A stretch of 64,000 bases of DNA from the NCBI RefSeq assembly GCF_020149915.1, contig NZ_CP083760.1, positions 310,001-374,000 on the forward strand, read 5' to 3'. Below, piece by piece: positions 27,016 through 37,600 of the stretch. The stretch comes from Candidatus Sulfidibacterium hydrothermale. Lineage in GTDB: Bacteria > Bacteroidota > Bacteroidia > Bacteroidales > F082. Numbering within the stretch: the stretch's first letter is position 1; every line of letters begins with the position of its first letter. Under the pieces are notes generated by a model. The model ran no database searches. It was not told the origin of the DNA and worked only from the letters and a program-made list of their open reading frames with translations. A program made the position numbers and the translations under genes.

Positions 27016-29049
27016 TTAGAGAATAATTTTTACGGGTGATTTTCCGTTCCAGATAATTTTTTTCTCCGGTTTTCCTTTTTCGGCCACCGTGATTTCTTCT
27101 CCGTTTTTAATCCGCTTAACGCGAAGGTCGAATGTGGTGTTAAAAGCTTTTATCTTATCAAGATTCATGTAGTTCCAATTATCAGGAAGATGAGGTGCAC
27201 AGGTAAAAGCATGCAATCCGACGGGGGTAATACCGAACAGCCCTTCGATAATGGTACGACAGTAAAGACCGCTTTCGGCGGAAAGCTGAGCTTGGTTGCC
27301 TTCGGGCCAGGCTTCCACAGCGTAAGGCACATGGTTACCCAACAATCTTTTCTGCGAATAATATTCAAGATATTTCAGCCCGATATTGGTTTCGCCGGCT
27401 TTCAGGATGCCGCGTAGCGCAATAAGTGTGGCACGATCCCAGTACACTGAATCGCCGGCTTGTGTCAGGATACCGTTTTCGCTCCACAGCTTGTCGGAAA
27501 GCAGCGCACGGATGGTGCCTTCTTTACGGTCGTAAACTCCCATGGTCAGCGGAAAACAAATCCATGAACGCAATTTGGTGTTGCCTTTGTAATAACGATA
27601 AGTATGAAATCCCTGAACGGTAGCTCCAAAATAACGGTTACAGGCTTTACGTAAAGCTGCCGCTTTTTGGCGATACGAACGGGCCAGCACCGGATCTTCA
27701 TGCAAGGCATCCAACAGGTCGGCAGCACTTAAAAAGCCGCCATAAGCCAGCATATTGGTGGACAGGTTGGCTTTTCCGGCCGGAAAACGACCTTCCAGTT
27801 CGTCACAATCGGAAGCAATCACCCCTTCGGGAAGCATTTTTTTCTCGCAGTAAGTCAAACACCATTTGATGAGCGGCAACAGCGAATCAGCCGTTGATTT
27901 TTTTCCATAAGCCAAAGCAAAACACGAAGCACCGTAAGCCAGCATGGCAGCATCGCCCCGGTCGCCGGCGCCGTTCCAGATACCGGTTCCTTCGGCAATG
28001 ATGGACGACGGAATCGGTTTATATTCCGGATTCATGTATTTCGCAAACCAACGATAGCTGTTGATGGCAGACTCATTCCCGTTTTTCATGCCGAGAAACG
28101 GAAAAAACGGATTGATGTATTCGCCCTGGTCGTTGGCCCAGATAGCCGCATAATATCTGCCGCCACCGGGGCCGTGCATCAGTCCGCCTTTGGTGGCAAA
28201 AATACTTTCCACACCCCGCAGTTTGGCAAAAGCAAACATCCGGTTCAAAATTCTGTCAGGGGTTTGCAAAATCAACCGGCTGTTGACACTGTCGATAAAT
28301 GCCTGTCGCTTTTGTATTTCACGGGAAGCATCAAGGTGAAAATGCTGGGATACTTTGGTGGCGATAAACAGCTGTGAAAAAGTATATTTTTCGCCGGGGC
28401 GAAGTGTGATGTTTCCGGCTCCGGTGTTGTAAGTCTGGATGGTATAAACCCCATAAACGCCTTTGTTTTTCGGGGTTTTGTAAATATAATTCAGCTTTCC
28501 GACGGTGATTTTCTTCCGACTTTTCCCGGTATTGACCAGTGTAATTTGTTCCACGATGGCCGGCTTGTCGATGCTGGGTGACAACACTCTTTTTATATCA
28601 ATTGTTCCGGCATGTGATTGCAGGGTTAAAATGCCGTTAAACGAAATCTGGTACGGTTTTTCCGGAGGAATGGGCCGGCCGTTTACTTTCAGCGGAACCG
28701 TTTGGTCAAATATATGAATCAGGCTGGCCTGCGTGATATTGGGAATGGTGCGCAGCATGGGCCAGACCACCTTTTCGCGCAGGTAAAGATTTCCGTTTTG
28801 TACACCGTAACGGATAATTCCGGAAACCATCAATCCGCTGAATTCGAGATGATCGAGGTGGTTTTTCTGTTTTACAGTCCAAATGATCTCTTTATTGTCG
28901 GGCGACAAATGCCAGATATTTACCAGCGAATCGAGTTTGACTTCGGCAATGGGCTTGTTCTCCTTTTTTTGTTTATTTACCTGGTTTTGACAGGCAAAAA
29001 ATGAGGTGGCCAGCAGGAGAAGAAGAGCGGTTTTTAAATTTTTTTTCAT
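27016..29049 (-). CDS. Six-hairpin glycosidase-like lipoprotein
   Basis: A 677-residue protein with a lipoprotein signal (hydrophobic stretch, then SFFAC with Cys20), so it is probably anchored at the periplasmic face or cell surface. An N-terminal beta-sandwich of about 270 residues is followed by an (alpha/alpha)6-like domain. WANDQGEYINPFFPFLG, SDCDELEGRFP and WPEGNQAQLSAESGLY are acidic, aromatic-rich segments of the kind that hold catalytic residues in glucoamylase and trehalase-type folds. I cannot name the GH family. Its place ahead of galM and the sugar symporter suggests release of a monosaccharide from an oligo- or polysaccharide. A 31-bp inverted repeat lies in its upstream region. 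Confidence 0.75.
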   Translation of the reverse strand: MKKNLKTALLLLLATSFFACQNQVNKQKKENKPIAEVKLDSLVNIWHLSPDNKEIIWTVKQKNHLDHLEFSGLMVSGIIRYGVQNGNLYLREKVVWPMLRTIPNITQASLIHIFDQTVPLKVNGRPIPPEKPYQISFNGILTLQSHAGTIDIKRVLSPSIDKPAIVEQITLVNTGKSRKKITVGKLNYIYKTPKNKGVYGVYTIQTYNTGAGNITLRPGEKYTFSQLFIATKVSQHFHLDASREIQKRQAFIDSVNSRLILQTPDRILNRMFAFAKLRGVESIFATKGGLMHGPGGGRYYAAIWANDQGEYINPFFPFLGMKNGNESAINSYRWFAKYMNPEYKPIPSSIIAEGTGIWNGAGDRGDAAMLAYGASCFALAYGKKSTADSLLPLIKWCLTYCEKKMLPEGVIASDCDELEGRFPAGKANLSTNMLAYGGFLSAADLLDALHEDPVLARSYRQKAAALRKACNRYFGATVQGFHTYRYYKGNTKLRSWICFPLTMGVYDRKEGTIRALLSDKLWSENGILTQAGDSVYWDRATLIALRGILKAGETNIGLKYLEYYSQKRLLGNHVPYAVEAWPEGNQAQLSAESGLYCRTIIEGLFGITPVGLHAFTCAPHLPDNWNYMNLDKIKAFNTTFDLRVKRIKNGEEITVAEKGKPEKKIIWNGKSPVKIIL

Positions 29050-29127
29050 TTTTATGCGTGAAATGTTTGTGATCTTTTCTTGGCTCGGAATCCCCCTTTG
29101 CTGATGTGATTAAAGCAGATGACGGCG

Positions 29128-29158
29128 TTTTGATAGGGTACAGCCAATTTTATCAAAA
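29128..29158. promoter_or_regulatory. Inverted-repeat operator candidate upstream of the sugar block
   Basis: A perfect 8-bp inverted repeat, TTTTGATA and TATCAAAA, with a 15-nt spacer. It lies between the Nudix regulator gene and the glycosidase gene and overlaps a near-consensus -7 box (TTATTTTG) on the minus strand. The half-sites are 23 bp apart, about two helical turns, as expected for a dimeric regulator. Confidence 0.5.
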
Positions 29159-29178
29159 TAAATGAGTCCGGATGAGAA

Positions 29179-29862
29179 TTAAAATTTAATGATTCTTTCC
29201 GCACTTTTTTTCATGGAATTTCCATTAAAAGTATAATAATAAGCTCCTTTCTTTGATTCAGAGACATCTTTTTTGTCGAGCCGTTTTAAAATGTGAAGCG
29301 AAAGGATCTTTTTCCGGAAATTTCCCGGATCAAATTCTTTCATAAAAATGGAGTTGTATACATTGCGTAATTGGGTTAAGGTAAATTCGGCGGGGAGCAA
29401 GTCGCTTCCGATCAGCTCTCGGCTGGCTTTCATCCGTAACTTGTTCAAGGCCGTTTCCACCATCTCACGATGATCAAAAATCAACTCGGGGAGGTTTTTT
29501 ACCGGCCACCATTGTGCTCCATACTGATCAACCAGCTCATGGTCATGTTCCTGAATGTTGATTAATGCGTAAAAAGCAACGCTAATGACTCTGCCGCCTA
29601 AATCGCGGTTAGGTTTTGAGAAAACCGCCACCTGTTCCATGAACAGGTCTGAGAGGCCGGTAATCTTTTTTAATACACGGGCAGCCGTTTCTTCTACCGA
29701 TTCGTTGGCATTAACCCAGCCACCCACCAGGGACCATTTCCCTTTGCATGGTTCGATATTTCGCTTGAATAACAATAGCTTGAGTTGGCCGCCTTCGTAA
29801 CCAAAGACGATGTTATCAATGGCTACGAGGTGTTTTTCTTGTAAGGAATAAGAGGCTAACAT
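29179..29862 (-). CDS. Nudix-fold transcriptional regulator (NrtR/AraR-like)
   Basis: A 227-residue regulator starting at the ATG at 29862. A longer form would need a TTG at 29907 and adds residues unlike the family. The Nudix domain has lost its catalytic glutamates: in the box (residues 48-70) the REUXEEXGU part reads RVLKKITGL. This is the mark of Nudix domains used as sugar or nucleotide sensors. The C-terminal winged helix follows (LLPAEFTLTQLRNVYNS, then NFRKKILS). The family includes AraR-type regulators of sugar genes in Bacteroidota. It precedes the glycosidase, galM and symporter genes and probably controls them. A paralogue lies at 42359-43099. Confidence 0.88.
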   Translation of the reverse strand: MLASYSLQEKHLVAIDNIVFGYEGGQLKLLLFKRNIEPCKGKWSLVGGWVNANESVEETAARVLKKITGLSDLFMEQVAVFSKPNRDLGGRVISVAFYALINIQEHDHELVDQYGAQWWPVKNLPELIFDHREMVETALNKLRMKASRELIGSDLLPAEFTLTQLRNVYNSIFMKEFDPGNFRKKILSLHILKRLDKKDVSESKKGAYYYTFNGNSMKKSAERIIKF

Positions 29863-30068
29863 AGGCAAATTTTCTACAAAAGAAGAATATACTTTTATAA
29901 AAAGCAAGAAAAAAGGTAAGAAATACTTTTAAATAAAAGAGTTTTTTCAGCAGAGAAAAAAAGAAGAACAGAAAAAATAATGATATTCTATTGTTTTTTG
30001 GTCCTTTCAAAAAGGATTTGTTTCTTGAATGAAACTCTTTGTTTTTTTAAGGGTTTTCATCTGTTTTT

Positions 30069-30154
30069 CCGGCGGGCGGGACGGCACCTGGTCAAATAGA
30101 AACGTACAATTTTTATTTGGTCGTGTTATGCTATCAGGTGCCGTGCCTGCCGGG
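30069..30154. repeat. Long imperfect inverted repeat in a 371-bp intergenic region
   Basis: Arms share an exact 9-bp core, CGGCACCTG (30082-30090) and CAGGTGCCG (30135-30143), with GC-rich, partly complementary flanks and a 44-nt A/T-rich loop. No strong T run follows on either strand, so it is not a typical terminator. The rest of 29863-30233 holds no gene I can support. Confidence 0.55.
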
Positions 30155-30233
30155 GACAACGAAAGGTTCTTTTTTTGGGGGTTAATGTGTGAGTATCAGT
30201 TGTTTCAATCTTTTGGAACCTTTGTTTTCCAAT

Positions 30234-32081
30234 TTATAATTTTAATAGTTCTTTAGTAAATGTTTCTGAAAGACTTTTCACTTTCAGGATATAAATTCCT
30301 TGTGGGAGTTGTTTTAAATGAAGTGTTATTTTTAATTGACCCTTAGGAAGCTGTTGTTTTAAATAAATTTTTCCATTTACAGATTGAATGGTTATGACTC
30401 CCTGAGAATATTCATTCCGGGGAAATTCCAGTGTTACTTGTTCTTTTACCGGATTAGGATAGATTTTTATTCCTGGAGAAGAAGAAAAAGCATGGATTCC
30501 TGTTTCAACAACTACGATATGATTTGAAGTATCAGAGCGACATCCGTTTTGAGTAACAACAACATAATAATTCCCTTTTTCTTTTACCGTAAAGTTTTGT
30601 CTGGTAGAATCCGTAATCATTCCGTTTTGATTAAACCACTGATTTCCTGTTGGGGTGTTGGAATGGAGAATATTGCCGTTTTGCAGAGTAATCACCGGAG
30701 TAGCCGGTTGCTTTTTTATACGAATGGCTAACGAATCGGGGGCTCCTTTGCTGTATTTGTTTTTTCCGTAAACCGAAATAAAACCGGAAACAGAAGAACT
30801 GCCATAATGGATGTAGACGCTGTCTGTAGAAGTTTCCACCGTCTTCCCGTCAGGAAGAGTCCAGACATAAGAAGTGGCTGTGGCGATTTCCGGAAGCGTG
30901 TATAATACCGAATCCTGTCCCTGACAAACCACCGTATCGCCGGTGATGGAACCCGCTTTATCCGGTTTTAACGGATGGGTGCCGATAACAGCTCCTTGTT
31001 GGTAAGAATAATTCCTGGTTGATGTAGGACTCAGGTTATTTAAAAAGAAATAACCATCGTCAGTTCCATTCCAACCCCAGTTAAAATGGAAAAAATCACC
31101 CTGATATCCATCGCATACAAAAGAATGGCCTCCGCCGCTGGCTTTATGTCCTCTGTATAAGATTGGCCTTAAGGAGTCTAATTCTGTTTTTATGAGAGAC
31201 TCCCACTGTGCATCAGAATACGATTCTTTTTCGACAAAATGGGCTGTTGGTGCGTAATAGAAATAATCAGTCAGAGCAGATACGGTATAACTGGTATGTG
31301 AACCTGAACTTTTGGGCCCGTAATCCATATCAATAGAAACTCCACAATGATACATCAGAGTAGCTACGGCATTATTAGCAGAATCAAGACGGTCTGGCAT
31401 ATCAGACCACTGATAGGTTGTAGCGCCAAAATTTACGGTTAACTTTCCGTAAGTTTCTGTATTGTCTGTATGAGAACCTTTTCCGTGTTTTGGAAATGAC
31501 CAGTATTTCATTACTTGAGCCATGGCTGTGGCAACACATCCGGTTAAAGCATGTCCACAATGGCCATCTATATCTTCTGGACATGATGCATTATAGTAAC
31601 AGCCTTGGTCCCAGGTTGTTTCTAATAAAGGACCAATAATTTTTTCATTTTCATTAGAAGTTTTAAGATTGCTCCAAGCATTTTTTATTGTTTGATTGGG
31701 TTGGATATTACTTGTTTTAATTTGAATAATTTCCTGCTTTTTCTCTTTCATCCAGTCGGAAAAAGCCGGAGGTTGGTAATAAGGAGAGTATGATCCTTTA
31801 AAGGCATAACCGATCACCGGATACACTCTGCGATCAGCGGAAAGGATTACAAAACCACGGTTTTGCCCGAAGTTAAAAACGTAATACAAAGTATCATTTC
31901 CGGAGGTAATACTATATTCGTCTGAGATGGTAACCTGAACCGGTGATGTTTTAAACCGGGATTGATAAAACTGGGTATATTGATTTTTTGCAAAAGCCCG
32001 GGCAGTACGGATGGGTACGTTCTGACCAGTAGCCATAGCTGCCCAGGCGATTAAAAAAATGGAAGCAAATAGTTTTTTCAT
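30234..32081 (-). CDS. Secreted C10-family (streptopain-like) cysteine protease with T9SS sorting domain
   Basis: A 615-residue precursor starting at the ATG at 32081, with a signal peptide ending near ATGQ; an ATG two codons upstream is an alternative. A prodomain with the Spi-inhibitor-like pattern (NFGQNRGFVILSADRRVYPV) keeps the enzyme inactive. The catalytic domain has the nucleophile Cys in GCVATAMAQVMKYW, the His in SGGGHSFVCDGYQ and the following FHFNWGWNGTDDGYF. Ig/PKD-like repeats follow, then a type A T9SS sorting domain (IKIYPNPVKEQV to the terminal KELLKL). It is probably surface-bound or released. It lies downstream of the SusCD operon and the metallophosphoesterase gene on the same strand. 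Confidence 0.93.
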   Translation of the reverse strand: MKKLFASIFLIAWAAMATGQNVPIRTARAFAKNQYTQFYQSRFKTSPVQVTISDEYSITSGNDTLYYVFNFGQNRGFVILSADRRVYPVIGYAFKGSYSPYYQPPAFSDWMKEKKQEIIQIKTSNIQPNQTIKNAWSNLKTSNENEKIIGPLLETTWDQGCYYNASCPEDIDGHCGHALTGCVATAMAQVMKYWSFPKHGKGSHTDNTETYGKLTVNFGATTYQWSDMPDRLDSANNAVATLMYHCGVSIDMDYGPKSSGSHTSYTVSALTDYFYYAPTAHFVEKESYSDAQWESLIKTELDSLRPILYRGHKASGGGHSFVCDGYQGDFFHFNWGWNGTDDGYFFLNNLSPTSTRNYSYQQGAVIGTHPLKPDKAGSITGDTVVCQGQDSVLYTLPEIATATSYVWTLPDGKTVETSTDSVYIHYGSSSVSGFISVYGKNKYSKGAPDSLAIRIKKQPATPVITLQNGNILHSNTPTGNQWFNQNGMITDSTRQNFTVKEKGNYYVVVTQNGCRSDTSNHIVVVETGIHAFSSSPGIKIYPNPVKEQVTLEFPRNEYSQGVITIQSVNGKIYLKQQLPKGQLKITLHLKQLPQGIYILKVKSLSETFTKELLKL

Positions 32082-32135
32082 GATCATGGTTGTTTGAACA
32101 TTTTTTCCGGCAGGTTCATTCAAAAAACGTCTGTT

Positions 32136-33032
32136 TTAATGTGTTTTAGCACTTTTTTTAAAAGGACTGGTTACTTTTACCACGTCATACTTCACGGCTT
32201 TGGGAGTAATGGTTACTTTGATGTAGTTGTAAAAGCCGTCGTTCTCAAATTTTACCAGAGGAGCTCCGGCCCCACCAGTAATAATAAACGGTGTTTCATG
32301 CCATTTCCCGCGATAATAAAAATGAATATGTGAGCAAAACAGCATCGTTACGTGATATTGGTCAAACAAATCATTTAACGTCTTTGCGTTTGTCATATCT
32401 TTTAAGCTGTGTCCTCTTTTGTATTCTCCGGCACGGGGATCATAAAGCGGAACATGCATAAAAACAAAACGGTACTGATAGTTTTGACTTTCTTTTAGTT
32501 GATCTTTTAGCCAGGAGAGCTGCTTGCCCAGTATTCCTAGTTCATCTGCATCGTCCAGTACAATAAAATAGCTGTTTCCTGTGTGAAAAGAGAAATAATC
32601 TTTTCCAAAGAATTTTTCATAATTTTTTGATCCGTCATATCGTGGAATTTCGTGATTACCAATTATACCAATGAACGGAACATTAGATTTTTTAATGATC
32701 TGCATGTAGTTTTTATACTCTTTCAGGTATCCATGATGGACCAGATCACCATTATCCAGCGTAAATTTTACACTTTTATCTTTATTAATCTCCTCGATGA
32801 TTTTTGCAAGTACCTTATCTCCACTACGGTTGTCGCCCATTACGACAAATGAAAAACTGGTATCCGCAGGATTTATTTTTTCTATTGCATGAATATTCCA
32901 GTTTTGATCAGGTATGGCTTTCAACGAGTCAATGGTGTGATTATAAGTAATGGTGTTGTTTTCGCTCGATGATCCACAACCCATTAGAAAAATGGAAATT
33001 ACCAAACCTACTATAAACAATATTTTTTTCAT
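32136..33032 (-). CDS. Calcineurin-like metallophosphoesterase lipoprotein
   Basis: A 298-residue protein starting at the ATG at 33032; the only longer option is a TTG. A short signal ends in a good lipobox, FLMGC. Metal-binding motifs of the calcineurin fold follow in order: VVMGDNRSG, LDNGDLVHHG, GIIGNHEIPRY, HVPLYDP, and CSHIHFYYRG. These give a dinuclear-metal phosphoesterase exposed to the periplasm or surface. The substrate may be a phosphomonoester, a diester or a nucleotide. It lies 54 bp before the C10 protease gene and about 270 bp after SusD, past a strong terminator. Confidence 0.88.
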   Translation of the reverse strand: MKKILFIVGLVISIFLMGCGSSSENNTITYNHTIDSLKAIPDQNWNIHAIEKINPADTSFSFVVMGDNRSGDKVLAKIIEEINKDKSVKFTLDNGDLVHHGYLKEYKNYMQIIKKSNVPFIGIIGNHEIPRYDGSKNYEKFFGKDYFSFHTGNSYFIVLDDADELGILGKQLSWLKDQLKESQNYQYRFVFMHVPLYDPRAGEYKRGHSLKDMTNAKTLNDLFDQYHVTMLFCSHIHFYYRGKWHETPFIITGGAGAPLVKFENDGFYNYIKVTITPKAVKYDVVKVTSPFKKSAKTH

Positions 33033-33064
33033 TATCAATGTTTTATTCCTTTTTTCTTCAGTAT

Positions 33065-33108
33065 AAATAAAAAAAGCGCAAGCAGATGGGGTTTCTTTCT
33101 GCTTGCGC
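33065..33108 (-). terminator. Strong terminator downstream of SusCD
   Basis: An exact 11-bp stem (GCGCAAGCAGA / TCTGCTTGCGC, 33076-33108) is followed on the minus strand by a run of seven T. It should stop transcripts from the SusCD operon before the metallophosphoesterase gene. Confidence 0.85.
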
Positions 33109-33224
33109 CGATTAACAAAAAATCACGTTACTTTACCCAAAATCATCATTACATCACCTTATGTTGTGCGAATAATTATGCTAAAATTTTCCTGATCCGT
33201 TTTGATGATAAGGCTTCCCAACGG

Positions 33225-33247
33225 GGGGCAGCTTTTGTTGCTGCCCC
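33225..33247. other. GC-rich hairpin in the SusD 3' region
   Basis: GGGGCAGC and GCTGCCCC form a perfect 8-bp stem around TTTTGTT, 62 bp after the susD stop. There is no T run on the minus strand. It may stabilise the 3' end of the SusCD mRNA. The rest of 33109-33308 holds nothing recognisable. Confidence 0.5.
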
Positions 33248-33308
33248 GGGATTGGGATTTTTGTGCAATTATGCAACAGGATAGGGTTTTCTATTAAAAA
33301 TCGGAACC

Positions 33309-34688
33309 TCAATAGCCTTCATTTTGAACCATATTCGGATTGGCATTAATTTCTCCAATCGGAATAGGGAAAGCAAACCGGTAGTCTCCGTATTTCACCA
33401 AACCATGGGTTTGATAAAATGGATCAACATCCGGAATGTCTTGGTGGGTACGGGCCAAATCGTCGAAACGGAAACCTTCAAAACACAGTTCTTTTCGTCT
33501 TTCCAGAAGAATATTATCTTCAGAAATGGTGGTATACAATTTCGCATCACGATGGGCCGGTATCAAATTTAATTCGGTGAGCGCTTTTGCATCATCTCCT
33601 AAGTGATACAAAGCCTCGGCATAATTCAGAATTACTTCTTCATATCGAATAATGGGGATGTCATAATCAAAATTAGCATTGGTCGGATATTTACCAATAT
33701 TTCTCCATTTTCCATCTACGTTGGCAATCATATCTGGGGCAATGCGTACGTCTGTCGAATCAAATATTTTAGGAAGATTGGGTAATACCTCTATATCACC
33801 ATAGTTATCTCCTCTGTAGATGTAAGAAAGCCCGTTAATTCCAGCATTATCTGTTGGCCGTTGAGCCAATTCAAAAATAACATTTTTTGCTCCTTTGGTC
33901 GAAAATGTTTTGGCATAATCAGCAGCCGGAGCAATTTCGTAATCCCCTGAATTTATCACTTTTTCGCAAGCCGTTTTAGCAGCATCCCAATCGCCAAAGT
34001 AAACGTCTACTCTTGACTGTAAAGCTTCTACGGCATAAGTGGTAATAAATTCTCTGGAAGGATCGTTCAAGTCTGGATCCATCAAAGAGAGGGCTTTTTC
34101 AAAATCCGCATTAATCATTGTTTTGTCCTCTGCCACCGTTTTTCTAGCAGGCGATAAATCATCTCCTTTAAAAGTGGTAACGTAAGGAACGCCCAAAGTG
34201 CCGCCGGTAACATTTTGCTGGCCATACAGTTTCAGCAGGTCAAAATGAGCCAACGCACGGATGGCATACGCCTGACCAATGATATTCTTGATGGCCTCCG
34301 GATCTCCTGTGATTTTTTCCGGATCCTGTTTTATGATAACATTAGCGCTGGCGATAACCCGATAAATTTGAGCCCATGTACCGGCTGCATAACCATCATC
34401 ATCGCCCATTTTCATAGCCGCTACAGTGGTAAATCTTCCGGAATTGCCATTGGAAAAACAATTATCAGACCGTATTTCTCCATAAATAATGTAGTTACGA
34501 CCATAATAATAATGACTGGTCATTCTATTATAAGCTCCCAATAACAATCCTTGCATATCTTCAAGTGTATTTATGCTTGTACTAATCGCTTTATCTTGTG
34601 CAAGGGTAGGGTCTAATGCGTCTTTACTGCAAGAAAACAAGGTTCCCAATAACACAAGCGTTAATAGGATATTAATTGTCTTTTTCAT
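33309..34688 (-). CDS. susD: SusD/RagB-family outer-membrane lipoprotein
   Basis: A 459-residue surface lipoprotein that caps its SusC channel and binds the ligand. The signal ends in TLFSC with Cys20. Family features include the N-terminal helical repeats (LEDMQGLLLGAYNRM), AIRALAHFDLLKLYGQ and the C-terminal PIIRYEEVILNYAEALYHLGDDAKALTELN repeat, then ERRKELCFEGFRFDDLAR. It starts 3 bp after the SusC stop, so translation is probably coupled. The ligand is unknown. The symbol marks the family, not the starch-specific protein. Confidence 0.95.
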   Translation of the reverse strand: MKKTINILLTLVLLGTLFSCSKDALDPTLAQDKAISTSINTLEDMQGLLLGAYNRMTSHYYYGRNYIIYGEIRSDNCFSNGNSGRFTTVAAMKMGDDDGYAAGTWAQIYRVIASANVIIKQDPEKITGDPEAIKNIIGQAYAIRALAHFDLLKLYGQQNVTGGTLGVPYVTTFKGDDLSPARKTVAEDKTMINADFEKALSLMDPDLNDPSREFITTYAVEALQSRVDVYFGDWDAAKTACEKVINSGDYEIAPAADYAKTFSTKGAKNVIFELAQRPTDNAGINGLSYIYRGDNYGDIEVLPNLPKIFDSTDVRIAPDMIANVDGKWRNIGKYPTNANFDYDIPIIRYEEVILNYAEALYHLGDDAKALTELNLIPAHRDAKLYTTISEDNILLERRKELCFEGFRFDDLARTHQDIPDVDPFYQTHGLVKYGDYRFAFPIPIGEINANPNMVQNEGY

Positions 34689-34691
34689 CTT

Positions 34692-37600
34692 TTAAAAATT
34701 TAAATTTAAACCAAATACAACTGATTTTACAGGGGGAGTAGTTAATCGAGTAAACCCGTTGGCTCTGACTTCCGGATCATATTTTAACCGGTCATCTTTA
34801 ACCCAGGTCAATAAATTTGTCCCTTTCACATAAACGGTTAATCCTGTTAATCCGACGTGAGATAAAAGTGCTTTGGGGAAATTGTAACCCAGTGTAACAT
34901 CTTTTAACCGGATATAGTCTCCATCATACAAAAATCGGGTAGAAGTTCTTGATGAGTTATCATGGTATGTGTATTTCATTTTTGGTACATCGGTAATATC
35001 ACCGGGTTTTTGCCAACGATTCATAAGCGGAGAAACGCCGTTGAATAACAAGGTAGAATATAACCCGGCATTGTGAGTATAACGCGACCATCTTTCGAAA
35101 ACTTTATTTCCTCCAGAGTAATACATACTGGCATCGAGATAAAAACCCTTGTAGTCAATATGGGTTGAAAGGCCGCCTGTATAAGTAGGAATGGCACTTC
35201 CTCCCTGAAAAGCTTTTTTGGCTGCATAGTAATCGGTAGTGACCGTATCATTTGGTCCTCCGGTACCGTTCAGATACCAAAGAGCATCACCTGTGGCAGG
35301 ATCCACTCCGGCGTATTTCCGCATATACCAAGCAGAAATTGGATGGCCTACAGCCACTTTTTGGCTTCCGCTTTCGATATCAATATAGTTCCCTTTGGCA
35401 TCTCTGGCCAAATCCAGCACTTCGTTGCTCAGTCCGGCATAGTTGAAAGATACATTCCAGTGGAAGTTCGATTTCTGAAAAATACTTACTGTTAAAGTAG
35501 CTTCTATCCCTTTGTTTAATACTTTCCCGGAATTTTGTACCTGACTGCTGAATCCGGTAGTACGCGACATGGGAACATTTTGTAGCAGGTCGTATGTTTT
35601 TTTGTGGAAATAAGAAATTGATCCGTTGATTTTATTTTTCCAAACAATAAAATCCATTCCGATGTCATAATTCTTATTCTTTTCCCAGGTTAAATTACTG
35701 GCTCCAAATTGGCTGGGGTAGATGGCTGCTTTGTCTGCATAATTTGCATCGTACGAAAGCAGTGCCTGATAAGAATTGATCGGAATTTCAGAGTTGCCGC
35801 TTAAACCATAAGAACCACGGATTCTCAACATATTAATAAACTTAATATTTGAGAAAAAGGATTCACGGTTAATGTTCCATGCGGCACCCACTGACCAAAA
35901 GTTACCATACCGGTTGTCGGAAGCAAACCGGGAAGAACCTTCTCTTCTGAAAGTAAAGTCAGCAATGTATTTTCCAAGGTAGTTGTAATTAAACATACCG
36001 AGGTAAGAAAGATTACTCCAATCATAATAAGATGAGGTAGCATCCCAATTGGCTCCTGCATTGGCAATATTGGTTAAACCATCTGCAGCAAACTGTTCAC
36101 CATAACCAAATAAGTAATTATCTTTATTTTTTTGGTATTCCATTAAGGCTTTAAAATGGAAAGTGTGGTCATGATAACGATAGGTGTAATCTAAAGAGTT
36201 TTGAGCGACTACTGTAAAGTTTCTGTCAACAGAAGATTCTGCATAACCATTGACATCTGCTCCGTCACCATAATGCCGGTTAGCATATCTTTTGTAAGTG
36301 GCAATATTGTAGTCTAAACTGATCACAGATTTAAATTTCAGGTTTTTAATAATTTCCCATTCTACATAGGAGTTACTCAAACCACGTGTCAGTTCATTAC
36401 GTCGAATGTCGTTTTTTACAATGTAAAGTGGGTTAAACGGCATGGCTATATCTGTATTAATTGTGCCATCATCATTATAAGGATGATCCCACGGACTCAT
36501 AAAATACTTTGCAATAAACGGGTTTGCAAAGTAGCCGCTTTGTTCTGCCAAAGCATTTTGTGTAGAGTTAGAAACCGTATTAACCGTAGAAAATCTTATA
36601 TTCTTTCTGAAATTCCGGCTATAATTCAAATTACCGCTAATTCTTTTAAAATCACTACCAATAACTGTAGCTTCGGTTTTATTGTAGCCAACGGAAGCAT
36701 AAAAATCGGAATTTTTACCACCGCCACTAGCAGAAAAATTATAATTTTCAGTAGGTGCGTTTTTATTTTTAATGACGTCCGGCCAGTCACCATCCACGCC
36801 ATCCCAATTTTGAAGTTTGCCATGGTCGAGATTGTGGGCAACCATAAAACTGTAGGTAGAGTCTTTGGATTGGAAATAACCTTTTCCATAAGGGCCATAA
36901 GTATTGTAAATTCCTTCCAGGAATAACGTTTCTCTTTGTTTACCTGTTAAAGGTTCGAGTCCTTTAACGGCATCATTTTGAAATCCGTAACTGGCATTAA
37001 AGTTAAAATGAGTTTTGGTGTCCATCCTTCCTTTTTTGGTGGTAATCACAATAACACCGTTAGAACCCCGGGCACCATAAGCCGAAGTGGCTGAAGCGTC
37101 TTTCAAAACAGTAACGCTGGCAATATCATTACTGTTAATGGCGGCAAGCGCACTCAGCGAACTGGATGACCGGCTACCGCTGAAGTTTTCGTTAATAACA
37201 GGTACTCCGTCAATAACAATTAACGGGCTGTTTCCTGCTGTGATAGATCCTACCCCGCGAATCCGAATGTTTTGTACAGAACCGGGAGTACCAGAAGATG
37301 TGGTAACCACAAGGCCGGGAACTTTCCCCTGCAAAGCCTGGGAAACATTAACTACCGGAATTTTTTTGAGGTCGGCCCCTTTTACCTGAACAGCCGAACC
37401 GGTTATCTCGTTTCTTCCTTTGGTGGTATAACCCAGTACAACGACCTCATTCAGGCCTTCGGTAGCTGTTTTCATGGTCACGTTAATAACAGATTTTCCT
37501 TTAATGGGAACTTCCAGTGATTTCATCCCAACAAAAGAAAATACCAGGGTTTGATCCGTGCCTTTTACTTGTAGGGTGTATTTACCATCAACGTCCGTAA

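Noticed and set aside
29128-29158. Inverted repeat as a terminator
   Set aside because: The stem is A/T-rich with a 15-nt spacer and has no T run after it, so an operator role fits better.
29863-29907. TTG-started extension of the first Nudix regulator
   Set aside because: It needs a TTG and adds 15 residues absent from the usual family N-terminus; the ATG at 29862 fits.
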